A DNA stretch of 37,441 nucleotides from Dehalococcoidia bacterium (GTDB taxonomy: Bacteria > Chloroflexota > Dehalococcoidia > Lucifugimonadales > Lucifugimonadaceae), in NCBI GenBank assembly GCA_026421215.1, contig JAPKBN010000018.1, forward strand, positions 1 to 37,441, given 5' to 3'. The translations under genes were made by a program, and so were the position numbers. Below the pieces are notes generated by a model. The model saw only the letters and a program-made list of their open reading frames with translations. It made no database searches and was not told where the DNA came from. Shown one piece after another: positions 24,962 through 33,264 of the stretch (position 1 is the stretch's first letter; each line of letters starts with the position of its first letter).

Positions 24962-25954
24962 ATGGCAACAGAAGTATCTAGAGGCGACGTAACAGCGTTT
25001 GCGGTCGTCGGACGGGCACAGCAAAAGAACCGTGCACAGCGGATCATGTCCTTCATGGGTGACTGGCCCATCCTTCCGCTCCTCATGCTGGGGATCCTCA
25101 TCGTCATGGCGCTCTTGGCTGGCACCCCGTTTTGGGGCAATGTCACCGGGTTCAACCCGGAACTCCCGTCCCTCTCGGACCGGAACGCGTCGATCAACTC
25201 GGACGCAGACCTCAAATCCTGGGAGCGGGCAGTGGCGAGGGCCGAGAAAAAAGGCGAGCCAATTCCGACTAGGCCGCACTTCTGGCTCGGCGCCGACCAG
25301 TTCGGCCGCGACATCCTGACCAGGATCATGAAGGGTGCTCAGATCTCCCTCATCATCCTTACGATCGCCGTTACCGTCGGCATGGTGTTCGGCACCACGT
25401 ACGGAGTAGCCGCCGGTTATTTCGGTGGTTACTTGGATGAGGCGTTAATGAGAGCGCTGGACGTGTATTTCTCGATACCGTTCATCTTGTTAGCCCTCGT
25501 GGCGGTGATCGTCTTCGGGCAAAGCATCACCGTGATGCTTGTACTACTGGCGCTCCTGGCGTGGCCCCCGTTCGTACGAAACGTGCGTGCGGAGGTCCTC
25601 AGCCTAAAGGAGCGTGAGTATGTGGCTGCGGCCCGGGCGACCGGTGCCTCAGACGTGTGGATCATGTGGAAGCACATCGTGCCAAACGTAATCAACACCG
25701 TGATTGTGATCGCCACCCTTCGCGTGGGTCAACTGATCCTTGCAGAAGCGATTCTCAGCTTCCTCGGAGCCGGCGTGCCGCCACCCACCCCGACATGGGG
25801 CGCGATGGTCGCTGAAGGCCGCGACTACCTGGCTTCCGCCTGGTGGATCTCGTTCTTCCCGGGTGTCATGATCTTCTTGCTGGTGATGTCTCTTAACTTC
25901 ATCGGCGACTGGTTCAGGGACCACTTCGACCCGAGGCTTAGAAACAACGTCTAA
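24962..25954 (+). CDS. ABC transporter permease, DppC/OppC type
   Basis: A 330-residue permease. An N-terminal cytoplasmic stretch and first TM ('ILPLLMLGILIVMALLAG'-like) lead to a charged periplasmic loop. 'HFWLGADQFGRDILTRIMKGAQISLIILTIAVTVG' is the DppC signature. The EAA-like loop is 'EYVAAARATGASDVWIMWKHIVPN', and 'LAEAILSFLGAGVPPPTPTWGAMVAEGRDYL' is the conserved C-terminal motif, ending '...NFIGDWFRDHFDPRLRN'. The ATG at 24962, 17 nt after the dppB-like stop, is chosen because the upstream in-frame start lies inside that gene; AGGGG precedes it. Last gene of the operon; no dppD/dppF ATPases follow. Confidence 0.94.
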   Translation: MATEVSRGDVTAFAVVGRAQQKNRAQRIMSFMGDWPILPLLMLGILIVMALLAGTPFWGNVTGFNPELPSLSDRNASINSDADLKSWERAVARAEKKGEPIPTRPHFWLGADQFGRDILTRIMKGAQISLIILTIAVTVGMVFGTTYGVAAGYFGGYLDEALMRALDVYFSIPFILLALVAVIVFGQSITVMLVLLALLAWPPFVRNVRAEVLSLKEREYVAAARATGASDVWIMWKHIVPNVINTVIVIATLRVGQLILAEAILSFLGAGVPPPTPTWGAMVAEGRDYLASAWWISFFPGVMIFLLVMSLNFIGDWFRDHFDPRLRNNV

Positions 25955-25975
25955 CCGACCAAGAAACCAGAGAAC

Positions 25976-26015
25976 AAAAAGAGGGCCACGCCATGACGGC
26001 GTGGCCCTCTTTTTT
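25976..26015 (+). terminator. Strong Rho-independent terminator of the ABC operon
   Basis: GAGGGCCACGCC (25981-25992) pairs perfectly with GGCGTGGCCCTC (25998-26009) around a 5-nt loop, preceded by five A and followed by six T. It lies 22 nt after the permease stop. Confidence 0.95.
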
Positions 26016-26116
26016 GGCAGGCACGCCTGCACCCTTACATGGAGCACCAGCAGCGTAAACTGCGTCGCCATGATCCCGAGAAACGGCAACAGCCATCGCT
26101 TGGGTGACCCCAAATC

Positions 26117-26293
26117 TCAACGGCGTCGATCACGATGAGTCCGGGGTTGTTGTTTATCCTTGTTCCGAGCCCTCCGCATCGCTAACAATGTCATAGCGAC
26201 CACTAGAGCGCCAAGTAGTCCGAACGTGATGATTTCGTCGGTGTAACCTCCTCCAGCGCCGTGGAGGAGAAGACCCGGAATACCGTTACTCAT
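26117..26293 (-). CDS. Small single-span membrane protein (58 aa)
   Basis: A 58-residue frame, ATG to TGA. It begins MSNGIPGLLLHGAGGGYTDE, continues with one hydrophobic helix ('IITFGLLGALVVAMTLLAM', about residues 21-39) and ends in a strongly basic tail ('RRARNKDKQQPRTHRDRRR'). The His-Gly-Ala-Gly-Gly...Asp-Glu motif before the helix is non-random, and the positive-inside rule puts the tail in the cytoplasm. The function is unknown; I recall small proteins with a similar HG-(A/T)-GG motif from related genomes but cannot check. The ribosome-binding site is weak (AGGTG directly before ATG). It stands alone between the ABC-operon terminator and a 328-bp gap. Confidence 0.6.
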   Translation of the reverse strand: MSNGIPGLLLHGAGGGYTDEIITFGLLGALVVAMTLLAMRRARNKDKQQPRTHRDRRR

Positions 26294-26621
26294 CACCTAG
26301 TTCTTTCTAACGCCAGTAAGGTCGATCATGACAGCGAACATGATCTGGGAATTCCGGATTGGGCTAACACATGAATACCCGTAATTCCGAGTGTGTTCTG
26401 ACCTATCAACGAGTTGATCTGCGTGTCCCAAACCTTTACTGGCGAGTTCCGTAAAGGCGGCAGCACTGTATCCCAAAAGGTTAGTTGGCTTCTGCACACT
26501 CGTACTTAGCGAATCCTTCATCCCTCTCACATTGTGAATCCGATACGAGACCCCACATCCAGACCTCCTGTAAACGATTGGCCTGCGTCAGAAAGGAATT
26601 AGGGGGTGGTTATATAAACTA
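26294..26621. other. Intergenic region
   Basis: 328 bp of relatively AT-rich sequence. A minus-strand frame (26297-26530, 77 residues) ends 3 nt before the small membrane-protein start but shows no family motif or clear ribosome-binding site, so it is not called. No RNA gene was recognised. Confidence 0.3.
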
Positions 26622-27608
26622 TCACCCCATCGTGACGACTATTTTTACGGCTCCGTCCCCCCGTTTCCTCGCGGCATTGAAGGCTTCATCTATGCGAGAC
26701 AGCGGAAAAGAATGTGTCACGACTTCGGTCATATCTATCGATCCTTCGTTTATCCATTTCAGCGCCTGTCGGAAGCTGGATAGCTCCAGTTCGTCCTGTG
26801 CCCCTAACGGGCTGTAAGCGGCGATTCTCTTGCGGAAAAAGGTGTCGAAATCGAACGGTATCGATTCGGCGGACTGCGGCACGCCAAACCAGACGATCTG
26901 ACCGTCCGGGCGAACCAGGTCCATCGCCTGGCCGTGCGTCTCTTTCGTGCCAATCGCCTCGACAACCACGTCCGCACCCTCGCCTGTCAGATTAAGGACA
27001 GCGCGTGTGGCTGCGTCAAATGTCTCGCCAATACGATCATCGGATCCGAAACCGGCTCCAATCTCAAGTCGGTGCGCGATCGGATCGATCGCGATCACAC
27101 GATCCGCGCCGAGGTGCTTCAAGACAAAATTCCAGAACAACCCTGCAGACCCCTGTCCCATTACGACACATGTCTGCCCGAGCAGGTTCGGCAATCGCTT
27201 GGCAGCGAAGATCACCGTCCCTAGTTGCTGGGCCATTAAAAGGTGGTCCGGTTGCTGATCTAAGGCTTCGGGAAGTACGGTCAGAAAGTTTGTGCCAAGC
27301 GCCTGGTACTCGGCAAAGCAAAGAGAGCCCCAGATCGCCGGCGTCACCAGCACACGGTCGCCGTTCTTTAGATCAGTGCCGTTGGCCTCTATGACGGTCC
27401 CGATGCCCTCATGCCCCGGGTAGCCCGGCCTCAGCGGGTACTCCTCCACTAGCCACCCGTAATCGACGATATGCAAATCGCTGCCGCAGATCGACGCCAG
27501 CTCCATCTTCACGAGCACCTGCCCGTCCGTCGGCGTTGGAACAGGAACCTCGGTAAGGCGCACATCCCCTTTGTCGAAGGCTTGCATGGCGAGCATTGAT
27601 TGGGTCAA
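26622..27608 (-). CDS. Zinc-type medium-chain alcohol dehydrogenase
   Basis: A 328-residue MDR-family oxidoreductase. The GroES-like domain has 'ELASICGSDLHIVDYGW' (Cys41, catalytic zinc) and 'YPGHEGIGTV' (His66-Glu67). The NAD(P) domain has 'CVVMGQGSAGLFWNFVLKHLGADRVIAID' (GxGxxG; Asp after strand 2 favours NAD). The four-cysteine structural-zinc lobe is missing, as in some shorter sorbitol/threonine dehydrogenase relatives. It oxidises an alcohol or polyol; substrate unknown. TTG start at 27608 is supported by AAGGAG 5 nt upstream; an in-frame ATG 12 nt later is too far from it. Monocistronic, divergent from the amidohydrolase. Confidence 0.9.
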   Translation of the reverse strand: MTQSMLAMQAFDKGDVRLTEVPVPTPTDGQVLVKMELASICGSDLHIVDYGWLVEEYPLRPGYPGHEGIGTVIEANGTDLKNGDRVLVTPAIWGSLCFAEYQALGTNFLTVLPEALDQQPDHLLMAQQLGTVIFAAKRLPNLLGQTCVVMGQGSAGLFWNFVLKHLGADRVIAIDPIAHRLEIGAGFGSDDRIGETFDAATRAVLNLTGEGADVVVEAIGTKETHGQAMDLVRPDGQIVWFGVPQSAESIPFDFDTFFRKRIAAYSPLGAQDELELSSFRQALKWINEGSIDMTEVVTHSFPLSRIDEAFNAARKRGDGAVKIVVTMG

Positions 27609-27810
27609 TTGAGCTCCTTGGTTTATTTACGGTGAAAGGAAGCAAGTTTACGCGGTCAAAGCCGGGAAACGGATCTTATTGATGTCGTCGTGAACTCGAT
27701 TCAGGACCCGCTGGTCAACAAATACGAAATCAACTCAGGTTCCAGGGGCGATAACCACAAACCGATTGATTGAGACTGTTAGTGACGTAGTGTCGGATCT
27801 TAAATCGAGT

Positions 27811-27887
27811 TCAGGATGACAGTTCGCAGCGGCGAACATATTTTCGCCATCTCCCCGACGCGAGAGGGCGCCAGAGTGAGGGGGGGG
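27811..27887. repeat. Fragments of two dispersed intergenic repeat families
   Basis: TCAGGATGACA (27811-27821) is the end of a 'TGTCATCCTGA' repeat also seen near 31484 and 31609-31686. 27859-27887 (CGCGAGAGGGCGCC...GTGAGGG) resembles, in reverse complement, the CCCTCACCC...CCCTCTCCC element at 37008-37044. Both lie in the 390-bp gap before the amidohydrolase, which otherwise holds no gene. Confidence 0.5.
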
Positions 27888-27998
27888 TAAAGAGGTGATT
27901 TTTCAACGATCAACAACCCCCAACGGACTATACTCGCCGTCATCCTACGCACGTCGTCCAGCACGTAAAAGACAACACGCAACAACGAGGTCCAACGA

Positions 27999-29219
27999 AT
28001 GGCTGATTCCAGTCGCGTAATCATCAAAAACAGCCACGTCATCGACGCCACGTCCCAGGAGCCTCGGGAGTTGACGGTAGTGGTCGAGGGCACAAACATA
28101 GTTGATCTTGTGCCGCCTGGATCGCCGGTCTCAAGCGGCGACGCCCAAGAGATCGACCTGCGCGGCGGCTGGTTATTGCCTGGGCTGTGGGACGTTCACA
28201 CGCACATCGGGCGCGGCATCCCGGACCCAGGCTGGCGGGACGAGAGCATCGCCGAGCGCACGACGCGCGCCGGACGTGACTGCATGAACGCTCTCGCACT
28301 CGGCATTACCGGAATGCGGGTGGTCGGCGAGCGCGAATACGTCGATGTGGCCTGGAAGCGGGCGTTCGACTCCGGTTTGTTCATCGGCCCATCGCTCTTC
28401 ACCTGCGGCTGGTTCATCACCACCACTGCGGGCCACTTTCTGCGTTCCGGAACTGCGAAGGAGGTCGACGGTCCGACCGAGTTCCGCCGCGCCATCCGGG
28501 AGAACATCAAGAACGGTGTCGACTTCATCAAACTAAACCTGACTGGCGGGATTATGGGTCCGCCGTGGGACGGCATGCAGAGTACTTTCCCGACACCGGA
28601 CGAAATCGATGCGGCATTCGAGATATGCCACCAGCGCGGCTTCAAGGTGGTAGCGCACGCCGGTGGAACCCACGGCATCAAAATGGCGGTCGCGCACGGT
28701 GCATGGACGCTGGAGCACGGCTATGTGCTGGACGATGAGGCGGTTACGATGATGGCGGAAGCGGGAACCTACTTCGTTCCGACACTGGGTTTAAGCCACC
28801 TGAATCGGGGACCGGCGTACGCAGAATCTGAAATTGAGCATGCGTGGGCGGAGGCCCACCCTGCCCCACCCGACTACGCCGCCCGTGCGGTTGTTGCAGC
28901 GGAGGCTCACGCAGCCGGGTTCAAGAAGGCGCTCGATGCGGGGGTGCCGATCGCCAACGGATCAGACCTCGCACTACCGGACGGGGGATTGCTGGAGCTG
29001 GCCCAACTTGTGCGGCGCGGCATGACGGAGTGGCAGGCGATCGTTGCCGCCACAAAAACATCGGCCGAGGTGTGCGAGGCGAGTGACCGTCGTGGAACGG
29101 TCGAAATCGGCAAAGCGGCCGATCTGCTGGCGGTTGGCTCGAACCCGCTCGAGAACATCGAGAACGTGCGTGACGTAAAACTAGTGATGAAGGACGGCCA
29201 GATCGTGGTGCAGAACTGA
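27999..29219 (+). CDS. Metal-dependent amidohydrolase (imidazolonepropionase/prolidase-like)
   Basis: A 406-residue amidohydrolase-superfamily enzyme. The N-terminal composite beta-domain is followed by 'GGWLLPGLWDVHTHIGRG' with metal ligands His67 and His69. 'GVDFIKLNLTGG' has Lys178, the likely carboxylated bridging lysine. 'KVVAHAGGTHGI' (His220), 'TLEHGYVLDD' (His240) and 'VPIANGSDLALP' (Asp323) complete the binuclear site. 'GTVEIGKAADLLAVGSNPLENI' is the usual C-terminal motif. Relatives hydrolyse Xaa-Pro dipeptides or cyclic amides; the substrate is unknown. No signal peptide. ATG has GAGG about 8 nt upstream. It overlaps or abuts the EamA transporter, which may export or import a related metabolite. 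Confidence 0.92.
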   Translation: MADSSRVIIKNSHVIDATSQEPRELTVVVEGTNIVDLVPPGSPVSSGDAQEIDLRGGWLLPGLWDVHTHIGRGIPDPGWRDESIAERTTRAGRDCMNALALGITGMRVVGEREYVDVAWKRAFDSGLFIGPSLFTCGWFITTTAGHFLRSGTAKEVDGPTEFRRAIRENIKNGVDFIKLNLTGGIMGPPWDGMQSTFPTPDEIDAAFEICHQRGFKVVAHAGGTHGIKMAVAHGAWTLEHGYVLDDEAVTMMAEAGTYFVPTLGLSHLNRGPAYAESEIEHAWAEAHPAPPDYAARAVVAAEAHAAGFKKALDAGVPIANGSDLALPDGGLLELAQLVRRGMTEWQAIVAATKTSAEVCEASDRRGTVEIGKAADLLAVGSNPLENIENVRDVKLVMKDGQIVVQN

Positions 29220-29299
29220 GCACTCGCGATTCACGCTGGTCCCAAAGCGTATGGCCCAACGTCACCGCGATCGGCGCATTCAGCCTTTTTGGGGGCGCC

Positions 29300-30145
29300 G
29301 TGGTCGCGACGCGCGTCGTCGCACAAGACATCCCGCCATTCACGCTGGCGGCGGTGCGGATCGGCATCGGAGCCGCTGTTTTGTGGGCGCTCGTACTGCT
29401 TTTCCACAGGTATGGGATGCGCGTGGAGCGGCGAGACTGGAAGTTGTTTTTCGTCCTCGCCGCCTTCTACTTCACGGCCTTCCCACTGTCGATGGCGTTC
29501 GGTTTTCAGGTGACAGAGGCATCCCGCGGGGCGCTGATATTGGCTACATCGCCTATTTGGAGTGTTGTGCTGGGCCGGATAAGCGGGCACGAATCGCTGA
29601 TAACCCGCCAGTATCTGGGTGTCGCCATATCGGTGGTAGGCATCGGGCTGGTACTTGGCGAAAGCACCCTATCCCCGGCCGAGAGTGACGGCGAGACGGC
29701 CAGCACGCTGGCAGCGATAGGCGGCGCGGTGCTGCTGTTGTTCGCGGCGGCATGCGTGGGAATCTACGGCGTGGCATCTCAACCAGCGTTCGCCCGCTAC
29801 TCTGCGTTGAACGTGAGCGCATGGACAATGCTGATCGGCGTCGCGATGCTCGCGCCCCTCGCTATCGTCGAGGTTGCCCTTGGTCACACCGGTGGCTTCA
29901 GTAGCCAGAATTCGCTTCTGATAGTGTTCCTGGGATCGTTGGGGATCGCCCAGTTGATGTTCGTGTTCTCGCTGACGCGCCTATCTCCGACCCAGGTGGT
30001 CATTTACGTGAACTTCAACCCGCTTATCGCGACCGCCATGGGTGCCTCACTTTTGGAGGAGACACTGACGGGAATATTCGTCTTTGGCGCTGCTGCTGTG
30101 ATCCTCGGTGCAGTACTGGTGAACTGGCCCAAACAGAATCCGTAG
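29300..30145 (+). CDS. EamA/DMT-family membrane transporter
   Basis: A drug/metabolite transporter with two EamA domains and about ten TM helices: 'IPPFTLAAVRIGIGAAVLWALVLLF' after TM1, 'EASRGALILATSPIWSVVLG' ending domain 1, and 'QVVIYVNFNPLIATAMGASLLEETLTGIFVFGAAAVILGAVLV' ending domain 2. It moves small solutes across the inner membrane; substrate unknown. The only standard start is GTG 29300, but the frame is open and homologous-looking farther upstream ('WPNVTAIGAFSLFGGAVVATR' completes TM1). A CTG at 29216 overlapping the amidohydrolase TGA could be the true start, giving 309 residues. Expressed with the amidohydrolase. Confidence 0.85.
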   Translation: MVATRVVAQDIPPFTLAAVRIGIGAAVLWALVLLFHRYGMRVERRDWKLFFVLAAFYFTAFPLSMAFGFQVTEASRGALILATSPIWSVVLGRISGHESLITRQYLGVAISVVGIGLVLGESTLSPAESDGETASTLAAIGGAVLLLFAAACVGIYGVASQPAFARYSALNVSAWTMLIGVAMLAPLAIVEVALGHTGGFSSQNSLLIVFLGSLGIAQLMFVFSLTRLSPTQVVIYVNFNPLIATAMGASLLEETLTGIFVFGAAAVILGAVLVNWPKQNP

Positions 30146-30360
30146 GGACGATCGTCAGCTGAGTGCGGGTGCCCTGAAGTCACTCACACCGGAACAATTT
30201 CACGGGCCTGCCTCGGCACTCTTTGAGGAATCGCACTTGGATATCTTTCAGAACTACAAGGGATATTCGCCCTGCGCAACCAGGCCGGTGAGACCGTATA
30301 TACCCACCCAGTTCTAAACATCTACCTGGCTCAGGAATTTGACCGACCCGAAGTGGAAAA

Positions 30361-31431
30361 TCAGCGCGCCCGGTAACGTTCTACGGCGGCACGGGTATCA
30401 ATAGCAGGCGCTGGCACTTGGAACGAAAGCCCGCCCATGTTGGCGCACGCAAAAACGGTCTGGTCTGGCGTCTGTACCCGTAGTTCAACGCCAAATTCAG
30501 TCGTGAGTGGGCTGAAGAAGGAATCGAAGAGTCCATCAGCTATGGCGATGGACTTCGTCCAGCCCAGATCGGGCAGTGATCCGGTGGTTCCAACCGGCTT
30601 GATTTCCACGTTTCTGCGCAGGAGAGCGCCCTGAGTCGCTACGCCCACCTGTGTCGCCAGCAACCAGCCCAGGGCCTGGACATCCGCCTGGGTCCTATCG
30701 CTGTGCCCGGAGGCCACATTGCCGTTGTACCAGTCGAAGGGCCTCACGTCGTGGGCCGGACCTCGTATGAACATACATCCGGCCCCATCTGAAGCCTGAG
30801 AGAGTGCCCAGCAGGCATACCCCGGGTAATCGGAGGTCCAGACTGCCGGTTCGGCGCCAACGACCGAACCCGGGCACCCGAACCCGAACACACGCGCTAT
30901 AGGCCCGGATGCGCCATCGACGATCATGATCGGTACGGTCTCGTCTATTTCGTACTGCCTGCCGCGTATCGAGGTGGCTAAGTCCGGAAGGAGCGCCGAC
31001 GTAAAACCAAGCTCGGCGTCCTGCATACGGTCTGCGGCCAGTGCTGCAATTCCACCGATCTGCTGCGGAACGTATGCCGCATATTCGATGTATTCGGCAT
31101 GATCGCTCTCCCATAGCGGCGGGGACGATGCATTGCCGGACACTCCAATCCATACGAGGGCAGTGTCGATATCGGCCGCCGCCGACACACGACCTATGAG
31201 CAACGATGCGAACTCTTCGCTGATGCCCCAAACATCCAACGTCACGATTGCAGCACGGACACCACCTGCCTCCAGTAACAAAACCCGGGCGAGGAGGTCG
31301 TCTGCCACGTTAGTCGCCGGTCGCGGCAAGTGTTCTGGGCCGGCGATATTGAAGCCAATGGGCGGCGTAATGACGGTCTCGGAATATCCAGCCCTGAGCA
31401 ATTGGCGGTCTTGTTTCTGGTCTGAAATCAA
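30361..31431 (-). CDS. Neutral/alkaline ceramidase N-terminal-domain-like protein
   Basis: A 356-residue protein. 'LLRAGYSETVITPPIGFNIAGP' (residues 11-32) is the typical opening of the neutral/alkaline non-lysosomal ceramidase fold, and 'DDLLARVLLLEAGGVRAAIVTLDVWGI' is the next conserved strand pair. The expected zinc-binding 'THTHSGP' is here 'IGVSGNASSP', and the nucleophile motif 'GDVSP' is replaced by 'HDVRPF'. The C-terminal immunoglobulin-like ceramidase domain is absent. It is therefore unlikely to be a ceramidase and may be a binding protein or have a changed activity. TTG start with AGGAA upstream. No signal peptide is visible. Monocistronic. Confidence 0.7.
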   Translation of the reverse strand: MISDQKQDRQLLRAGYSETVITPPIGFNIAGPEHLPRPATNVADDLLARVLLLEAGGVRAAIVTLDVWGISEEFASLLIGRVSAAADIDTALVWIGVSGNASSPPLWESDHAEYIEYAAYVPQQIGGIAALAADRMQDAELGFTSALLPDLATSIRGRQYEIDETVPIMIVDGASGPIARVFGFGCPGSVVGAEPAVWTSDYPGYACWALSQASDGAGCMFIRGPAHDVRPFDWYNGNVASGHSDRTQADVQALGWLLATQVGVATQGALLRRNVEIKPVGTTGSLPDLGWTKSIAIADGLFDSFFSPLTTEFGVELRVQTPDQTVFACANMGGLSFQVPAPAIDTRAAVERYRAR

Positions 31432-31483
31432 GAAGTAGGTTCCTGTTATGGGGTGTCGTGAGTTTCCGCAGGAGTGATTGTAT

Positions 31484-31511
31484 TGTCATCCCGAGCCCAG
31501 CCGAGGGATCC
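31484..31511. repeat. TGTCATCC-type dispersed repeat copy
   Basis: TGTCATCCCGAGC...CGAGGGATCC at 31484-31511 matches the pattern of a widespread intergenic repeat (TGTCATCCTGAGC...GAAGGATC) seen in many bacterial genomes. It lies in the 290-bp gap between the ceramidase-like and OsmC genes. Confidence 0.5.
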
Positions 31512-31608
31512 AACACGTGTGTGTTGAACGAGAACTGTCATAAGGACGGATAGTCATTCGCCCATGCACTGTTTGGGCGCATAGGTGCGGTAGAACATTC
31601 AATGGAAT

Positions 31609-31686
31609 TGTCGCTCTGAGCAGCTTGAGTCGAAGAATATCGTCGGCAGATACATGGAGTCCTTCACCTCAGGCTCAGGATGACAT
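31609..31686. repeat. Inverted pair of TGTC..CTGAGC repeats
   Basis: The left arm (TGTCGCTCTGAGC...TCGAAGAAT, from 31609) and the right arm read in reverse (TGTCATCCTGAGC...GAAGGACTCC, ending 31686) are imperfect copies of the same element, in opposite orientation and about 80 bp across. The transcript of either strand would form an imperfect hairpin. Confidence 0.6.
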
Positions 31687-31723
31687 TTGAATGTCACACC
31701 ATCGGTACATCTAACATTTGCCC

Positions 31724-32182
31724 CTATGTCATCTCTGACGGCAGCACAACTATCTCCGTCCTCACTGAGTTCGCAATGAAGCACTCCTGATGCGACATAT
31801 GGTGCATGTGATCGACCTGATCTGGCGTCGGCAATGTCTCGTCGGAGAATGCAATCTCCGGACGTAACTCCACCCGCGTTACGGCCATCCGACCCTCCTC
31901 GTTCTCCTTCAGGTATCCGACAGCATTGTCCGAATACGTGTCCACGACGAACCTGCGCTTGGCCGCTATCGCAAGGAAGGTCAGCATGTGACAGGCCGAT
32001 ATCGAGGCGACAAACGCCTCTTCCGGGTCCACACGATCGGCATTCCCAAGAAATTCAGGTGCCGCAGACGCGCGAACCGTCTCACCACCTCGGAACGACC
32101 ATGTGTGGTCCCGGGTATAGGTCGGGTACTTGAAGTCGTCACTATCCCGATTCCAGTCCAGTGACACTCTGTGCTCTGACAT
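31724..32182 (-). CDS. OsmC-family peroxiredoxin-like protein
   Basis: A 152-residue OsmC/Ohr-fold protein. 'VDPEEAFVASISACHMLTFLAIAAKRRF' holds the first redox Cys and 'HHMSHQECFIANSVRTEIVV' the second, the two positions used by OsmC/Ohr thiol peroxidases to reduce organic hydroperoxides. The N-terminal 'HTWSFRGGETVRASAAPEFLG' and the central long helix fit the fold. It acts in the cytosol, probably with lipoyl or low-molecular-weight thiols. ATG start at 32182. It is divergent from the SMP-30 pair and not clearly co-regulated with them. Confidence 0.9.
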   Translation of the reverse strand: MSEHRVSLDWNRDSDDFKYPTYTRDHTWSFRGGETVRASAAPEFLGNADRVDPEEAFVASISACHMLTFLAIAAKRRFVVDTYSDNAVGYLKENEEGRMAVTRVELRPEIAFSDETLPTPDQVDHMHHMSHQECFIANSVRTEIVVLPSEMT

Positions 32183-32319
32183 TGTTCAATCCCCGAAGTA
32201 TTGACTACGAGTCGAGTTTGGACCAACTGGCCCGGTTACCGGCGCGATGTTAGCCTTCCGGCCTCAATCATCTCAGACTTTTATTCTCACATTGGCACTT
32301 GAGTGGTTCGGAGAGAGCT

Positions 32320-33228
32320 ATGCCCCCCGAAATACAGGTCATTGACGAAAGATTCCGAGGAATCGTTGATACCGACACCACGATCGAACTCATCGCCGAC
32401 GGTATGGGGTTCACAGAGGGGCCCGCCTGGATTCATGACGGTGGCTATCTCGTGTGGAGCGATATTCCGAACGACCGCATCATGCGCTGGTCGGAATCGG
32501 ACGGTGTGAGCGTTTTCCGTCAGCCGAGCCGTAACGCCAACGGAAACACGGTGGACGCGGACGGCAATCTTCTGACGTGCGAGACGAGCGGGCGGCGCGT
32601 CTCAATCACTCGACCCGGCGAGCCGGAGACGATGCTGGTAGATAGTTACGGAGGGAAGCCGCTGACCTCCCCCAACGATGTGATCGTCAAGTCAGACGGC
32701 AGCATCTGGTTCTCCGACCCCGACTATGGTTCGCTCATGGATGATCAGGGGCATGGGGAGTCGCCGCAGCAAGAGCGCAATCGCGTCTACCGGCTAGATC
32801 CTTCCACTGGAGATCTGAAGGCGGTCGCAGAGGATTTCGACAAACCGAATGGGTTGGCGTTCTCGCCGGACGAATCGGTGCTCTACATATCCGACTCCGG
32901 TGCCACACACGGCAACGATCGTCCACACCACATACGGGCGTTCGATGTAGTCGACGGCACTCGGTTGACCAGCAGCCGGGTTGTCTGCGAGGTATCGCCG
33001 CACGTGCCTGACGGTCTGAGGATCGATACGGACGGCATTCTGTACGTCACGTCTGGAGAAGGAGTGCAGGTATTCACGCCGGAAGGAGAGATGCTCGGCA
33101 AGTTCCTCACGCCTGAGGTCGCCGCAAACTGCTGCTTTGGCATGGCGGATCGCCAGACGTTTTTCATTTGCGCCACCAGCTCGGTCTGGATGGTGCGGTT
33201 AAAGTCCAGGGGCGCATACCCCTTCTAG
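32320..33228 (+). CDS. SMP-30/gluconolactonase-family protein (copy 1)
   Basis: A 302-residue six-bladed propeller lactonase. 'GMGFTEGPAWIHDGGYLVWSDIPNDRIMRW' contains the first metal ligand (Glu in EGP). 'SPNDVIVKSDGSIWFSDPDYG' has the second (Asn), 'KPNGLAFSPDESVLYISDSG' another Asn, and 'PDGLRIDTDGILYVTSGEGVQVF' the Asp acid/base region. It hydrolyses a sugar lactone such as gluconolactone. The ATG at 32320 is preferred to the in-frame TTG at 32299 because GGAGAG lies just before it. It forms a tandem pair with the next gene (gap 36 bp), clearly paralogous. Confidence 0.93.
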   Translation: MPPEIQVIDERFRGIVDTDTTIELIADGMGFTEGPAWIHDGGYLVWSDIPNDRIMRWSESDGVSVFRQPSRNANGNTVDADGNLLTCETSGRRVSITRPGEPETMLVDSYGGKPLTSPNDVIVKSDGSIWFSDPDYGSLMDDQGHGESPQQERNRVYRLDPSTGDLKAVAEDFDKPNGLAFSPDESVLYISDSGATHGNDRPHHIRAFDVVDGTRLTSSRVVCEVSPHVPDGLRIDTDGILYVTSGEGVQVFTPEGEMLGKFLTPEVAANCCFGMADRQTFFICATSSVWMVRLKSRGAYPF

Positions 33229-33264
33229 AAATCATGCAATACGCTGAACGCAGGAGTCACGCAT

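Noticed and set aside
26297-26530. 77-residue minus-strand frame before the small membrane protein
   Set aside because: No motif, weak ribosome-binding site and composition like intergenic sequence.
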